A stretch of DNA of 64,000 nucleotides, taken from JAGQPD01 sp020426865 (lineage in GTDB: Bacteria > Planctomycetota > Planctomycetia > Pirellulales > Pirellulaceae). This document shows, piece by piece, positions 34,199 through 43,191 of the stretch; the first letter of the stretch is position 1, and the number at the start of each line of letters is the position of its first letter. The notes under the pieces are model-generated. The model worked only from the letters and a program-made list of their open reading frames with translations. It made no database searches and was not told where the DNA came from. Location of the stretch: assembly GCA_041399065.1 (NCBI GenBank), contig JAWKTN010000004.1:1-64000 (forward strand). The letters run 5' to 3'. The position numbers and the translations under genes were made by a program.

Positions 34199-35047
34199 AT
34201 GATGCGCAAAGGGTTTTTGATCGACATGGATGGCGTGGTGTACCGTGGCGGTGAGTTGATTTCGGGAGCCGATCGATTCATCTGCGAACTGTTACAGAGT
34301 GGAATACCGTTTTTGTTTCTGACCAACAACAGCCAACGCACGCGACGCGATGTTGCGACCAAGGTACGTCGCATGGGGATACCGGTGGATGACGAGCACA
34401 TCTTCACCTGCGCCATGGCGACTGCCAGATTCTTGGCGCAGCAGCACCCTGGCGGTACGGCGTACGTGATCGGTGAAGGAGGATTGCTCAACGCACTACA
34501 CGCCAACGGCTATGCCGTCGTTGACAAATCGCCCGATTACGTGGTCGTGGGAGAAGGACGTACCGTCAGTTTCGAGATGCTCGAGCATGCCGCGCAAATG
34601 ATCCTCAACGGAGCGAAGCTGATCGCCACGAACCTTGACCCCAACTGCCCCGTTAGCGGCGGAATGCGGCCCGGCTGTGGCGCACTAGTGGCATTTCTCG
34701 AGGCCGCCACCGGCACGAAAGCCTACAGTCTGGGGAAACCGAGCCCCATCATGATGCGCATGGCACGAAAAGAACTGGGGCTGGCGACCTCGGAAACGAT
34801 CATGATTGGTGATACGATGGAAACGGATATTCTCGGAGGCGTGCAGATGGGATACCGGACCGTACTGGTGCTCTCCGGTTCCACCACACGCGCCGACCTG
34901 AACCGCTACGCCTACCGCCCGGATGCCATTGTCGATTCCCTGGCCGACCTCTGTTGCCAAGGCACCGCCACTGTCCCAATCCTCCCCACGATGCGCACCG
35001 AGGACGACACACCGCTCGATATCGCCCCTTGGGCGCGCAGTCGCTAA
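34199..35047 (+). CDS. HAD-superfamily IIA phosphatase, NagD-like
   Basis: From ATG 34199 the ~282-aa protein has all HAD motifs: GFLIDMDGVVYRGG (nucleophile Asp in DMDG), LFLTNNSQRTRR (motif II Asn/Thr), LGKPSPIMM (motif III Lys) and IMIGDTMETDILGG (motif IV Asp pair). The large C2 cap between motifs II and III is that of NagD/4-nitrophenylphosphatase relatives, which act on nucleotides and sugar phosphates. Substrate cannot be told from sequence. It is followed after 25 bp by the PadR promoter. Confidence 0.92.
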   Translation: MMRKGFLIDMDGVVYRGGELISGADRFICELLQSGIPFLFLTNNSQRTRRDVATKVRRMGIPVDDEHIFTCAMATARFLAQQHPGGTAYVIGEGGLLNALHANGYAVVDKSPDYVVVGEGRTVSFEMLEHAAQMILNGAKLIATNLDPNCPVSGGMRPGCGALVAFLEAATGTKAYSLGKPSPIMMRMARKELGLATSETIMIGDTMETDILGGVQMGYRTVLVLSGSTTRADLNRYAYRPDAIVDSLADLCCQGTATVPILPTMRTEDDTPLDIAPWARSR

Positions 35048-35072
35048 TCCCCTCCACCCCGCTGGCCCGTCC

Positions 35073-35117
35073 TTGACATGCCTAGTAGTGTTAGGTATTA
35101 TGCCTAACGCTGCTAGG
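35073..35117 (+). promoter_or_regulatory. Promoter with overlapping palindromic operator upstream of padR
   Basis: TTGACA (35073-35078) and TATTAT (35096-35101) are separated by 17 bp, a near-consensus σ70 promoter. Over the -10 lies a large dyad: CCTAGTAGTGTTAGG (35081-35095), TATTATG, then CCTAACGCTGCTAGG (35103-35117), whose arms are inverted copies of each other. Each arm is itself partly palindromic. A repressor bound here would block RNA polymerase. Autoregulation by the adjacent PadR protein is the natural reading. Confidence 0.8.
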
Positions 35118-35176
35118 TATTAAGGTTCAGCGGGTTGGCCTGGCCCCGACGCGGAGGTGAACGGAGGAGATTAACA

Positions 35177-35515
35177 GTGATCACGAAAGAATTGGTGGCT
35201 GCTACCACGCAGCCGATCGTCTTGTCCGTGTTGGCGCATGGCGATGATTACGCTTATTCGATTATTCGCAAGGTGAAACAGATTTCCGGCGGCGAGCTGG
35301 AATGGACCGAAGGGATGCTCTACCCCGTCCTCCACCGGATGGAAAAGGAAAAGCTCTTGGCCGCACGCTGGGACTCAACCGATGTCGGCCGCCCGCGTCG
35401 CTACTATCGATTGACAAAAGCCGGTAGACGCGCCCTGGTTCAGAATCAGTCGCAATGGAAAGCTATGCACGAAACGTTTACTAAACTGTGGGGACCCAAA
35501 ACATGTTTCAGCTAG
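35177..35515 (+). CDS. PadR-family transcriptional regulator
   Basis: GTG 35177 follows a strong ribosome-binding site (GGAGGAGA at 35162-35169). The 112-aa product is a winged-helix PadR protein: PIVLSVLAHGDDYAYSIIRK (helix 1-2), GELEWTEGMLYPVLHRMEKE (recognition helix), GRPRRYYRLTKAGRRAL (wing). PadR repressors bind palindromes in their own promoters, and such a palindrome lies at 35081-35117. The last 13 bp overlap the start of the membrane protein gene at 35503, a standard PadR/membrane partner pair. Confidence 0.93.
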   Translation: MITKELVAATTQPIVLSVLAHGDDYAYSIIRKVKQISGGELEWTEGMLYPVLHRMEKEKLLAARWDSTDVGRPRRYYRLTKAGRRALVQNQSQWKAMHETFTKLWGPKTCFS

Positions 35516-36204
35516 ACCAGAGTATCGACCGATGGCGAGCACAAATGCAGGCGTCCGATCTTGTGCCCGCCGACGCCTTGCGAGAATTGGAATCGCACTT
35601 GCGCGAAACGTACGCCGAAGTCCGGCAATTGGGATTGGAGCCACACGAGGCGTTTCTCGTGGCAACTCACCGGTTGGGACCAACACACGATCTGTGCGAA
35701 GAGCTGGGTAAAGTCCATGGCAGCCAAGCTTGGCGCCGAGCGTTGGGGTGGATGTTGGCAGGTTTCTTGGGTGGTAAGGCGGTGACAGCCCTGTTCCAGA
35801 TACTGACAGGGTTTACAACCGTGATGACGGCCAGCATCGGTATCCCACCCTCGATCGTGGCCGTGACGACGTTGAGCGTCTTTGTGGCCTGTTGGTTGGG
35901 CGCCATGGTCTTTCTATACACGCGGAGCTGTCCGCCTCGGATCATGATATTTTTTTCTAGTCGCTCGTCCTTGGTGCTCTGTGCGGTTTTCGTCGGCGTC
36001 TTGCTGGTTGGCTTCCTATTTGAACACGCTCCATCCATTTTCTTGTCACGGTCGTACAGCATGGCATACTTCGCCGAATTCGCTCTGGTGCGGAGCATCG
36101 GGGCAGTTGTCGCCAACACGCTGGTTGCGGCGGGGGCCTTGGTGTTCTTTGTTAGCCTCCGGCGTCAACGTCGTGGGGAAAGTCGCGCGGTGCACACGAG
36201 TTAG
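35503..36204 (+). CDS. HAAS-type membrane protein partnered with PadR
   Basis: From ATG 35503 the ~233-aa product starts with a soluble helical domain (ALRELESHLRETYAEVRQLG, EPHEAFLVATHRLG), which is the HAAS/DUF1700-like signalling helix hairpin often linked to PadR regulators. Four to five membrane helices follow (around 90-110, 115-140, 155-175, 190-215). The start lies inside the padR gene, so the two are co-translated. In similar pairs the membrane protein and PadR together sense envelope stress. That is inference here. Confidence 0.8.
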   Translation: MFQLDQSIDRWRAQMQASDLVPADALRELESHLRETYAEVRQLGLEPHEAFLVATHRLGPTHDLCEELGKVHGSQAWRRALGWMLAGFLGGKAVTALFQILTGFTTVMTASIGIPPSIVAVTTLSVFVACWLGAMVFLYTRSCPPRIMIFFSSRSSLVLCAVFVGVLLVGFLFEHAPSIFLSRSYSMAYFAEFALVRSIGAVVANTLVAAGALVFFVSLRRQRRGESRAVHTS

Positions 36205-36238
36205 CGTGCTGTTGCTCGATAAGGTGTCGTAACGAACG

Positions 36239-38047
36239 CTATGCCTGCTGCTCGATCTCTTCCTGCAGCAGGCACCACTGTTCTTCAGCAGCTGACAGTT
36301 GCTCATCAAGTTCCACGATGCGATTGTGGAGTTTCAATGCTTCAGTGGGATCAGTGGACGTCAACAATTGACTTTGAAGCTCTTTCTTTTCTTCATCTAA
36401 CCTGGCGATGGATCGTTCGATCTTGCTGATTTCTTTACGGATCTCGCGTTCCGAGCGTCCGCTCGACTTCTTCCCGTCGCTTGCTTTTCCTTTTCCGGCG
36501 ACTTTATTTGCCACCGCATCTGGCGACTTGCTCATACCACTTTCACGTTGGCGTTCCCCTTCGTCGATTTCTTTGTCGACGGAGTACACGTAGCTGTCAT
36601 AATCACCGCGGTAATTGACGACGCGGCCGTCGCGCACTTCGATCACGCAAGTCGCGATGCGTTTCATGAAGTGACGATCGTGGCTGGTAAAGATCACGGT
36701 TCCCTGATAGGCCAGCAGGGCCTCGGCCAGGGCCTCGACCGTATCGACGTCCAAGTGGTTGCCCGGTTCGTCCAGCACGAGGACGTTGTATTGGCTGAGC
36801 AAGAGCCCGGCCAGGCACAAACGGGCTCGTTCGCCCCCCGACAAGACCGAGATTTTCTTCTTGATATGGTCGCCGCGAAATAACAACGCGGCCGCCAGGT
36901 CGAGGATCTCTTGTGTTTTCGTACCCGACGCCGATTGGTATTCCAAGTACTCCAGCACGGTCTGTTTTTCGGGCAAGCTCGTATACACATGCTGCGCATA
37001 GACGCCGATTTGGCACCCATATCCCCAGCGAATACCGCCGTCACGCGGTGGGAGCGATTCAACTACAGTGCGCAAAAATGTCGTCTTCCCTTGACCGTTG
37101 TCGCCTACCACCGCCGCGCGCATCCCATGATCGATTTCCAATTCGATGCCTGACGCGACGACGCGGTCCGGGTACCCGATGCTCAGTTCCTGACATCGTA
37201 ACGCCGGACCCTTCCGCGGTTCCACTCGCGGCGCCCGAATCACCGCCGTCGCCTCGTCGCTTTCAATGTCAATCAATTCAAGCCGCTCCAATTGTTTGCT
37301 TTTGGAACGTGCCTGAGTCGCGGTGCTGGCGCGCGCGCGGTTCTTCGCGATGAATTCTTCCAACTGCCGACGCTTGGCCATCACCGTCGCATTGACGCGG
37401 AGATCATGCTCCCGACGCTCTTTCTGATAATCTAGAAAGGCATCGATCCTTCCCGGATACATGGTCAACTTGCCACGACTGAGGTCCAACGTTTGCGTAC
37501 AGGTCGCCCCCAGAAATGTCCGATCGTGCGAGACGATCAAACACGCTTCGCGAAAGTTTCGCAAGAAGTGTTCCAGCAGCAGCTGCGTGCGAAGGTCCAG
37601 AAAGTTCGTCGGTTCGTCCAATAGCAAGAGGTTCGGCTGATGCAATAGAAGTGACGCGAGTTTGACGCGAGTCTGCCAGCCACCGGATAGGTTTTGAATC
37701 GGACCATCAAGATAATCGCCCTTGATCTCGAATTGCCCGGCGACCTCACCGCATTTCCAATCAGGCTGGCCGCTATCCCGCATCAAGAACTGCAGTGCCG
37801 ACTCGCCCGGTAAGAAGGGATCGTGCTGCCGCAAGTAACCAATTCGCAGATTCGGATGCCGCACAACCTCGCCACTGTCCAATTCCTCCTCGCCAAGAAT
37901 CACCCGCAAGAGCGTACTCTTCCCGGCGCCGTTGCGTCCCACAAAGCCGATTTTGCCATCGTCCGTCAACGTTGCTTCCGCTCCGTCGAACAAGACCTGA
38001 TCGCCGTATCGTTTGTGCGCGTTTCGAATTTGTAGCAAGACTGCCAT
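36239..38047 (-). CDS. ABC-F family ATPase
   Basis: The ~602-aa soluble protein has two ABC modules in one chain: Walker A GRNGAGKSTLL and GDNGQGKTTFL, signature motifs NLSGGWQTRVKLASLLL and VLSGGERARLCLAGLLL, and Walker B LLLLDEPTNFLDL and VLVLDEPGNHLDV. The linker after the first module is Arg/Lys-rich and a C-terminal coiled coil follows (REIRKEISKIERSIARL and later). There are no membrane helices. ABC-F proteins such as Uup and EttA act on ribosomes or DNA intermediates. The C-terminal coiled coil is most like Uup. ATG 38047 is the family start. Confidence 0.93.
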   Translation of the reverse strand: MAVLLQIRNAHKRYGDQVLFDGAEATLTDDGKIGFVGRNGAGKSTLLRVILGEEELDSGEVVRHPNLRIGYLRQHDPFLPGESALQFLMRDSGQPDWKCGEVAGQFEIKGDYLDGPIQNLSGGWQTRVKLASLLLHQPNLLLLDEPTNFLDLRTQLLLEHFLRNFREACLIVSHDRTFLGATCTQTLDLSRGKLTMYPGRIDAFLDYQKERREHDLRVNATVMAKRRQLEEFIAKNRARASTATQARSKSKQLERLELIDIESDEATAVIRAPRVEPRKGPALRCQELSIGYPDRVVASGIELEIDHGMRAAVVGDNGQGKTTFLRTVVESLPPRDGGIRWGYGCQIGVYAQHVYTSLPEKQTVLEYLEYQSASGTKTQEILDLAAALLFRGDHIKKKISVLSGGERARLCLAGLLLSQYNVLVLDEPGNHLDVDTVEALAEALLAYQGTVIFTSHDRHFMKRIATCVIEVRDGRVVNYRGDYDSYVYSVDKEIDEGERQRESGMSKSPDAVANKVAGKGKASDGKKSSGRSEREIRKEISKIERSIARLDEEKKELQSQLLTSTDPTEALKLHNRIVELDEQLSAAEEQWCLLQEEIEQQA

Positions 38048-38157
38048 GGATGGATCGACCCAGAAAAAACCCAATCAAAAGCGACCCTTCAGTACATCAG
38101 AACCGACGCTGGACGTAAAGCCCAACCAGGTTTTACGACTGGGACAGCCGTGGGACT

Positions 38158-39474
38158 TTAGCTGCTCTTCGTGATCCGAACTTGCAGCGCCCGTGCGGCT
38201 CGGACTTCCAACACTTCCGCTTGCGCGCCGCCGATGGTAACCTCGTCGCCGGACGTCACAAGACGTCCGAGTTTGGCGACGATCAAACCGGACAATGTGT
38301 CGACTTCGGGATATTCTTCCAACTCATGTTCGAGGTCGAGTTCCAATTTGGTTGCCAGTCGGTCCAGTGCAATCGTGCCGCGGACGAGGAATTGATTCGA
38401 CGCCGTCGGCACGATCTCTTTGGGTTCGCTATCGAATTCGTCCTCGACCGGTCCGACAATCTGTTCCAACACGTTCTCCAGCGTGACGATCCCCACCACC
38501 GTACCGTACTCGTCCACAACGACCGCCATCAACTGGTGTGTTGCCTGGAAGTGACGTAACAGACGGCTGATTGGCATTGTCTCTGGAACTTGGCGGGGAG
38601 GACGCATGATGGATCGGACGTCGAACACCTGTGACCGGTCGATGCCGACCAAATCCTTGATGTGGAAGATGCCCACGATGTCGTCCAATGAACCATCACA
38701 CACGGGGAAGCGAGTGTGCTTGGTCCGTCGAGCTAACTCGATGCACTCGTCGAGCGTATCTTCCAGGTCGATCGATTCGACTTCGACACGCGGAACCATG
38801 ACGCGACGGCAGATCATGTCGTCGAATTCGAAGACGGCGTTGATTAAGCGATGTTCGGAACCAGTAACCTCACCGCTAAGATGTGCCTCTTGCAACAGGA
38901 CACGAAATTCTGCTTCCGTCAACGGTGAGCCATGTCCGGCGGCATCCTTCATGCCGACGGCCCCAAGCACGATCGCGGTAGCCCAATTCAACGCAATAAG
39001 AAACGGATAGAAGATGACGTAGAAAAACAATAAAGGTCCCGCACACCACAATGCCATTTGTTCGGGCCGGCGGATAGCAAATATCTTCGGGGCCTGTTCG
39101 CCGATTACTAAGTGCAGGCCCGAAATCAGCGTAAACGAAATGATGAATCCAATCGTATGGACGGCCGTCGGGGAATCCACGCCCATCAAGTGCAACAGCG
39201 GCTCGACAAGCCGGGCAAAGGCGGGTTCGCCCAACCAGCCAAGGCCAAGTGACGCCATGGTTACGCCCAACTGACATGCCGACAACGATGCATCCATGCG
39301 CTGCCCCAGCCATTGGGCAGTCTTCGCCATCGGGCGACCCTGGACGACGAGTTCATCAAGCTGGCTGCCTCGCACCTTTACGAGCGCAAATTCTGCGGCG
39401 ACAAAAAATCCGTTGAGGATAACAAGCAACAACGCGCCCAACAAATAGAACGCATCGTAGAAGGATCCTAGCAT
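38158..39474 (-). CDS. CNNM/CBS-domain transporter (CorC/HlyC family)
   Basis: The ~438-aa product has an N-terminal CNNM membrane domain with four hydrophobic segments (LLGALLLVILNGFFVAAEFA through the helices at ~100-160). Two CBS domains follow (MVPRVEVESIDLEDTL to DLVGI; IMRPPRQVPETMPISRLL to VTLENV). The CorC_HlyC C-terminal domain ends in VLEVRAARALQVRITK. The family exports Mg2+ or Co2+, and CBS domains bind ATP-Mg. The signature FFVAAEFALVKVRGSQLD is well kept. The start at 39474 is preferred to TTG 39486. Confidence 0.92.
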   Translation of the reverse strand: MLGSFYDAFYLLGALLLVILNGFFVAAEFALVKVRGSQLDELVVQGRPMAKTAQWLGQRMDASLSACQLGVTMASLGLGWLGEPAFARLVEPLLHLMGVDSPTAVHTIGFIISFTLISGLHLVIGEQAPKIFAIRRPEQMALWCAGPLLFFYVIFYPFLIALNWATAIVLGAVGMKDAAGHGSPLTEAEFRVLLQEAHLSGEVTGSEHRLINAVFEFDDMICRRVMVPRVEVESIDLEDTLDECIELARRTKHTRFPVCDGSLDDIVGIFHIKDLVGIDRSQVFDVRSIMRPPRQVPETMPISRLLRHFQATHQLMAVVVDEYGTVVGIVTLENVLEQIVGPVEDEFDSEPKEIVPTASNQFLVRGTIALDRLATKLELDLEHELEEYPEVDTLSGLIVAKLGRLVTSGDEVTIGGAQAEVLEVRAARALQVRITKSS

Positions 39475-39596
39475 GGGATCTCTCAAATCTCACTAAGGGA
39501 ACTTACATTGCAACTGTCTGACGTAGTGCGTACCAATATATATGTGTCCCGCCCTTAGCGATACCGGAGCCGCAAAGCCAAGGGGGGACCATCCCG

Positions 39597-39652
39597 TCAA
39601 TCTCGCACTGTCAATCTCGCACTGTCAATCTCGCACTGTCAATCTCGCATAG
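39597..39652. repeat. Four tandem copies of a 14-bp unit
   Basis: TCAATCTCGCACTG is repeated exactly three times, followed by a fourth copy ending CATAG. It is an intergenic microsatellite-like tract upstream of the lyase-like gene. Copies touch without spacers, so this is not CRISPR. Confidence 0.92.
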
Positions 39653-39749
39653 TCGAGCGTAGTCCCCACATTGAAAATCGCGTAAAATTGCTCGTAGCGT
39701 ACCGCATGTCCCTGCAGCCGCCCACCCACCATTAATCGAAGAAACAGCG

Positions 39750-40697
39750 ATGACTCATCAACCCAGCCGCGAACTCGTGATCGCTACACTCTTTCTGTCC
39801 TTCGCGTTGACGACGACGGCCGCCGATGATTTCGCGATCCAAATGGTCGCCAACAGCGATCTCCCCTCAGGCGACGGAATGGCAGCTGATGTCGCCACGG
39901 TTGAAGAGCTGAGGTCGCATGCAGCAGTGATCTTCATCGACGATTTTGAACAAGGGGAACTCGATAATCGATGGGATGAGGCCAACAACAAGAATGACTC
40001 GGCCCTTTCCTGGCAGCAATGGGAGTCGGTCGACTCCGTCGCTGGACGGCGCTCGCTAAAGGTCACCGCCGATTTGCAGCAAAACCAGGGGGGCGGTTTG
40101 ACGAAGTGGTTCGAGTCCCATCCTCGGTTGTTCATTCGTTTTTACACCCGGTTCGATCCCCAATGCGATTACGTTCACCATTTTTGCACGCTTCGTGCCA
40201 ACCGGGGACTGAAAGGCGGCGATCGCTGGAGCGGTTTTGGTGGTGCAGGCTTGCGACCGGTCGGCGACGAACGGTTTTCTACCGCACTTGAACCTTGGGG
40301 CGACTGGGGACGCATTGCTGCCCCAGGCGCCTGGAATTTTTACAGCTATTGGCATACGATGTCCGCCAGCCCGGACGGCAAGTTCTGGGGCAACTCGTTT
40401 CGCCCCGACAGTCAGCCCGCCATCAAAAAGGGCGTGTGGATTTGTGCCGAGTTTATGCTCCGCCATAATACGCCTGGCGAAAACGATGGCGAACAAGCGT
40501 TCTGGATCGACGGTCAACTCATCGGCCACTGGCGCGGTTTCAATTGGCGCACCAGCGAAAACCTATGGGCCAATGCCTTCACGCTCGAAAGCTATGTCAC
40601 CGATCGGTGGACCAAACAACGCATCAACACGGTCTATTTCGACAATGTCGTAATCGCAAAATCATACGTTGGCCCAATCCGAACGGGCTCACGGTAG
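39750..40697 (+). CDS. Exported concanavalin-like (polysaccharide lyase-like) protein
   Basis: This 315-aa protein has a signal peptide (LVIATLFLSFALTTTAAD). The mature domain shows a β-jelly-roll pattern: FIDDFEQGELDNRWDEAN at the start, RLFIRFYTRFDP and YVHHFCTLRANRG in the middle, and EQAFWIDGQLIGHWRGFNWR and INTVYFDNVVIAKSYVGPI at the end. Alternating aromatic strands and a closing 'DNVVIA.SYVGP' are typical of secreted concanavalin-like glycan-binding or lyase domains found in planctomycetes. The substrate and catalytic residues cannot be named. Confidence 0.7.
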   Translation: MTHQPSRELVIATLFLSFALTTTAADDFAIQMVANSDLPSGDGMAADVATVEELRSHAAVIFIDDFEQGELDNRWDEANNKNDSALSWQQWESVDSVAGRRSLKVTADLQQNQGGGLTKWFESHPRLFIRFYTRFDPQCDYVHHFCTLRANRGLKGGDRWSGFGGAGLRPVGDERFSTALEPWGDWGRIAAPGAWNFYSYWHTMSASPDGKFWGNSFRPDSQPAIKKGVWICAEFMLRHNTPGENDGEQAFWIDGQLIGHWRGFNWRTSENLWANAFTLESYVTDRWTKQRINTVYFDNVVIAKSYVGPIRTGSR

Positions 40698-40876
40698 TTG
40701 GCGTCCGCACATGCTTCCGACGCTAGCGAAGCGGATTGCGCGTCCGGTCCGATCTCGCGGTGAGGCGTGTGGGGAATCGGTCTTTTTTCGTCGAATCGGT
40801 CTTTTCCGTTGTCGCGGTATCCGGTACAAGCCACGCACTGATGCTGGGGGGATACTCCGTTGCGAGAGGTGATGAG

Positions 40877-41230
40877 ATGTTAACGTGCTCGGTCTGTCGG
40901 ACTGTTGGAACCGTTTTGGCGGGAATAACGCTGTTGGTCGGCGTAGCGACATGGGCGGCTGGTAGTGACGTTACATCCAATGGTGTCGCCAGCGAGAAGA
41001 CCAAGGTGACGCTGCAAGAGCAGCTGGAAAGTGGCTTGCGCGCGCGGCGTCCGCAGGAGTTTGCCTATATCAAGCGGATTGTGACGTTGGTGGAGCAGGG
41101 TGTTTTGCCGCGGAAGTTGGTGCTGGAGACGTTTGACTGGGCGCGGCAGAAGCACCGCAAGTATCCGCTGCCGTATTTTCAATTCGGGCTGCGGAAGCGA
41201 GCGGAACTGTTGGGGATCAACATCGATTAG
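40877..41230 (+). CDS. Small exported hypothetical protein
   Basis: From ATG 40877, preceded by GAGAGGTGATGAG, the 117-aa product starts with a signal-like hydrophobic stretch (TVGTVLAGITLLVGVATWAA). A conserved-looking helical domain follows: EQLESGLRARRPQEFAYIKR, VTLVEQGVLPRKLVLETFDW, YPLPYFQFGLRKRAELL. I recognise it only as a recurrent small planctomycete protein type. The frame extends upstream to 40736, but that part lacks a start site. It is convergent with dihydroorotase. Confidence 0.65.
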   Translation: MLTCSVCRTVGTVLAGITLLVGVATWAAGSDVTSNGVASEKTKVTLQEQLESGLRARRPQEFAYIKRIVTLVEQGVLPRKLVLETFDWARQKHRKYPLPYFQFGLRKRAELLGINID

Positions 41231-41236
41231 CGTTTT

Positions 41237-42589
41237 TTACCGAGTACCAATGCCGTCACGAGTTGCCCAGTAGCCGCCACGCAGGTGGTCGAACGCGGCC
41301 TCATGGCCGGGTTGATCGGTGGTGAGTTTGCCACCGGCGAAAACAAGGTTACCCATAACCCACGTTCGCACGGGCCAGCCTTGCAGCGTAACGCCATCCC
41401 ATGGGCTCCACTGGCTTTTGGTCCATTGTTCCGCGTCGCGAATCGTCTGCGACAACTGCATGTCCACAAGGACGAGATCGGCATCGTAGCCGGCGGCGAT
41501 CCGGCCTTTGCCGACGATGCCCCACACGCGTGCTGGAGCGTCGCTCATCCAATGCGCCACGTGTTGCAGTGAACAGTTGCCAAGATTGACTTGGTTCAAG
41601 AGCAGGGCGAGTGAATTCTCGACGGCGGGGAGCCCTGAAGGAGAATTCGGGTAGGGGCGATCCTTTTCTTCCAAGGTATGCGGTGCGTGATCGGTCGCGA
41701 TGACTTGAATCGTATCGGCCAACAGTGCGCGCCACAGCTGCTGGTTGTCATGAGCGGTCTTGATCGACGGGTTCATTTGAATGCGGGTACCGAGCCGATC
41801 GTAGTCGTCGACGTTGAAGAACAGATGATGAGGACAGGCCTCCGCCGTGATTCGGTTTCGGTGATCGGCCAGCACTGGCAATTCTGCGGCGGTAGAGACA
41901 TGCAAGACGTGAAAGCGATGTTGGTGCCGATGTGCCAGGTCGATGGCACGTCGGGTTGCAACGATTGCGGCACGCTCGTCGCGGATCCGCGAATGGTCGC
42001 GAACGTTTTCCGTTCCAGCGAGCGCTGCGGCGTTGGCCCGCACCGTCGACTCGTCCTCACAGTGGGCGGTGATTGGCAAGGTTGTCTCGGCAAAGATGCG
42101 TTCCAATGCGGCCTGTTCGTCGACCAATAGATCGCCGGTGCTGCTGCCGATGAAGATCTTGATACCGGGCGTCCGGCTGGCAGCCTGCAATTCGGTAATA
42201 TTGTCGGGGGTCGCGCCGATGTAAAAGCCGTAGTTGACGATCGATTTGCGGGAGGCCAGTTCCAGTTTCTGCGCCAGTCGCTCGACAGAAATCGTTTCCG
42301 GTTTGGTATTGGGCATCTCCAGGAAGGTGGTGACGCCTCCTTTGGCGCAGGCGCGGCTGGCCGTAGAAAGGTCCTCTTTGTGCGTCAGGCCCGGTTCACG
42401 GAAGTGGACTTGATCGTCAATGACACCTGGCAGTAGATGCAAACCGGTTGCATCGATTGTCTCGTCGACGACAGTGGTCCTAGCAGCATCGACGGCGGAG
42501 ATCCGTGGGCCGTCTAGTAGAACCGACGTGACGATGGTCTCGTCAGGGAGTACCACAGTGGCATTTTTGATGAGCGTTTTTCGAGACAT
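41237..42589 (-). CDS. pyrC: Dihydroorotase
   Basis: From ATG 42589 the ~450-aa amidohydrolase closes carbamoyl aspartate to dihydroorotate in pyrimidine synthesis. Visible motifs are LPGVIDDQVHFREPGLTHKE, TTFLEMPNTKP, ITAHCEDES, FHVLHVSTAAEL, VIATDHAPHT (metal/catalytic Asp) and SGLPAVENSLALLL. The first metal site reads DQVH rather than the usual HxH: Q60 replaces the first His while H62 is kept. I recall the same change in Bacteroidetes dihydroorotases, so the enzyme may still be active with altered metal binding. Confidence 0.93.
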   Translation of the reverse strand: MSRKTLIKNATVVLPDETIVTSVLLDGPRISAVDAARTTVVDETIDATGLHLLPGVIDDQVHFREPGLTHKEDLSTASRACAKGGVTTFLEMPNTKPETISVERLAQKLELASRKSIVNYGFYIGATPDNITELQAASRTPGIKIFIGSSTGDLLVDEQAALERIFAETTLPITAHCEDESTVRANAAALAGTENVRDHSRIRDERAAIVATRRAIDLAHRHQHRFHVLHVSTAAELPVLADHRNRITAEACPHHLFFNVDDYDRLGTRIQMNPSIKTAHDNQQLWRALLADTIQVIATDHAPHTLEEKDRPYPNSPSGLPAVENSLALLLNQVNLGNCSLQHVAHWMSDAPARVWGIVGKGRIAAGYDADLVLVDMQLSQTIRDAEQWTKSQWSPWDGVTLQGWPVRTWVMGNLVFAGGKLTTDQPGHEAAFDHLRGGYWATRDGIGTR

Positions 42590-42805
42590 TGGGTGACCGT
42601 GCGATTTGAGAAATAACGTTGCAGCACGCCTGAGTCTTCCAAAACCAACGGAGTGCGTCAAGGGTTGGGACGACAGGCAACCCGGTGGTTGGGCCGAAGT
42701 AGTTTGGGCGGCAGGTAAGAAGTTGGCTGGCCGCTACGTCAGTATGTTGTCCTGCTTGCAGGGTGATCGAAATCGGAACTGAACGAACTGAGCGAGGAGA
42801 TGAAG

Positions 42806-43129
42806 ATGAAGGCTGTGCATGCCAATGATCAGACGTTTGACCAGGTAGTCGGCAGTAGTCACGTGCCCGTGCTGATCGATTTTTGGGCCCCCTGGTGTGG
42901 GCCCTGTCGGGCGATGAGCGGCGTGGTGGACGAGGTTGCCGAGGAGTTGGGCGAAACGGCTCGAGTTGTTAAAGTAAACGTAGACGAAGCGGCTGCAGTT
43001 GCCCAGCGATTTGGTGTGCAGGCGATCCCGACGTTTGCCGTGGTGCAGGGAGGTCAGCTTCGACAGCGGTTTTCGGGTGCGGTACCGAAACGACGATTGT
43101 TGGACGCGGTTCAACAAAGCGTAAATTAA
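42806..43129 (+). CDS. trxA: Thioredoxin
   Basis: The 107-aa product, normal thioredoxin length, has the active site FWAPWCGPCRAM (C31, C34), cis-Pro in QAIPTFAVVQGG, and the buried Asp in VLIDFWA. It reduces protein disulphides in the cytoplasm. ATG 42806 lies six bases after GAGGAG; ATG 42800 overlaps that site. A hairpin (43137-43167) separates it from the sigma factor gene. Other thioredoxins surely exist elsewhere in the genome, so trxA is a family label. Confidence 0.92.
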   Translation: MKAVHANDQTFDQVVGSSHVPVLIDFWAPWCGPCRAMSGVVDEVAEELGETARVVKVNVDEAAAVAQRFGVQAIPTFAVVQGGQLRQRFSGAVPKRRLLDAVQQSVN

Positions 43130-43136
43130 GAGTGTG

Positions 43137-43167
43137 AGGGCGACACGACTGGTAGGCGTGGCGCCCT
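43137..43167 (+). terminator. Hairpin after the thioredoxin gene
   Basis: AGGGCG-A-CACG (43137-43147) pairs with CGTG-G-CGCCCT (43157-43167) with one mismatch. It lacks a real T-run (TACCTTG follows), so termination may be partial. Confidence 0.5.
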
Positions 43168-43191
43168 TACCTTGTTGCGGAAGGATCGAGC

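Noticed and set aside
39597..39652. Possible CRISPR-like repeats
   Set aside because: The 14-bp units touch each other without spacers; it is a simple tandem repeat.
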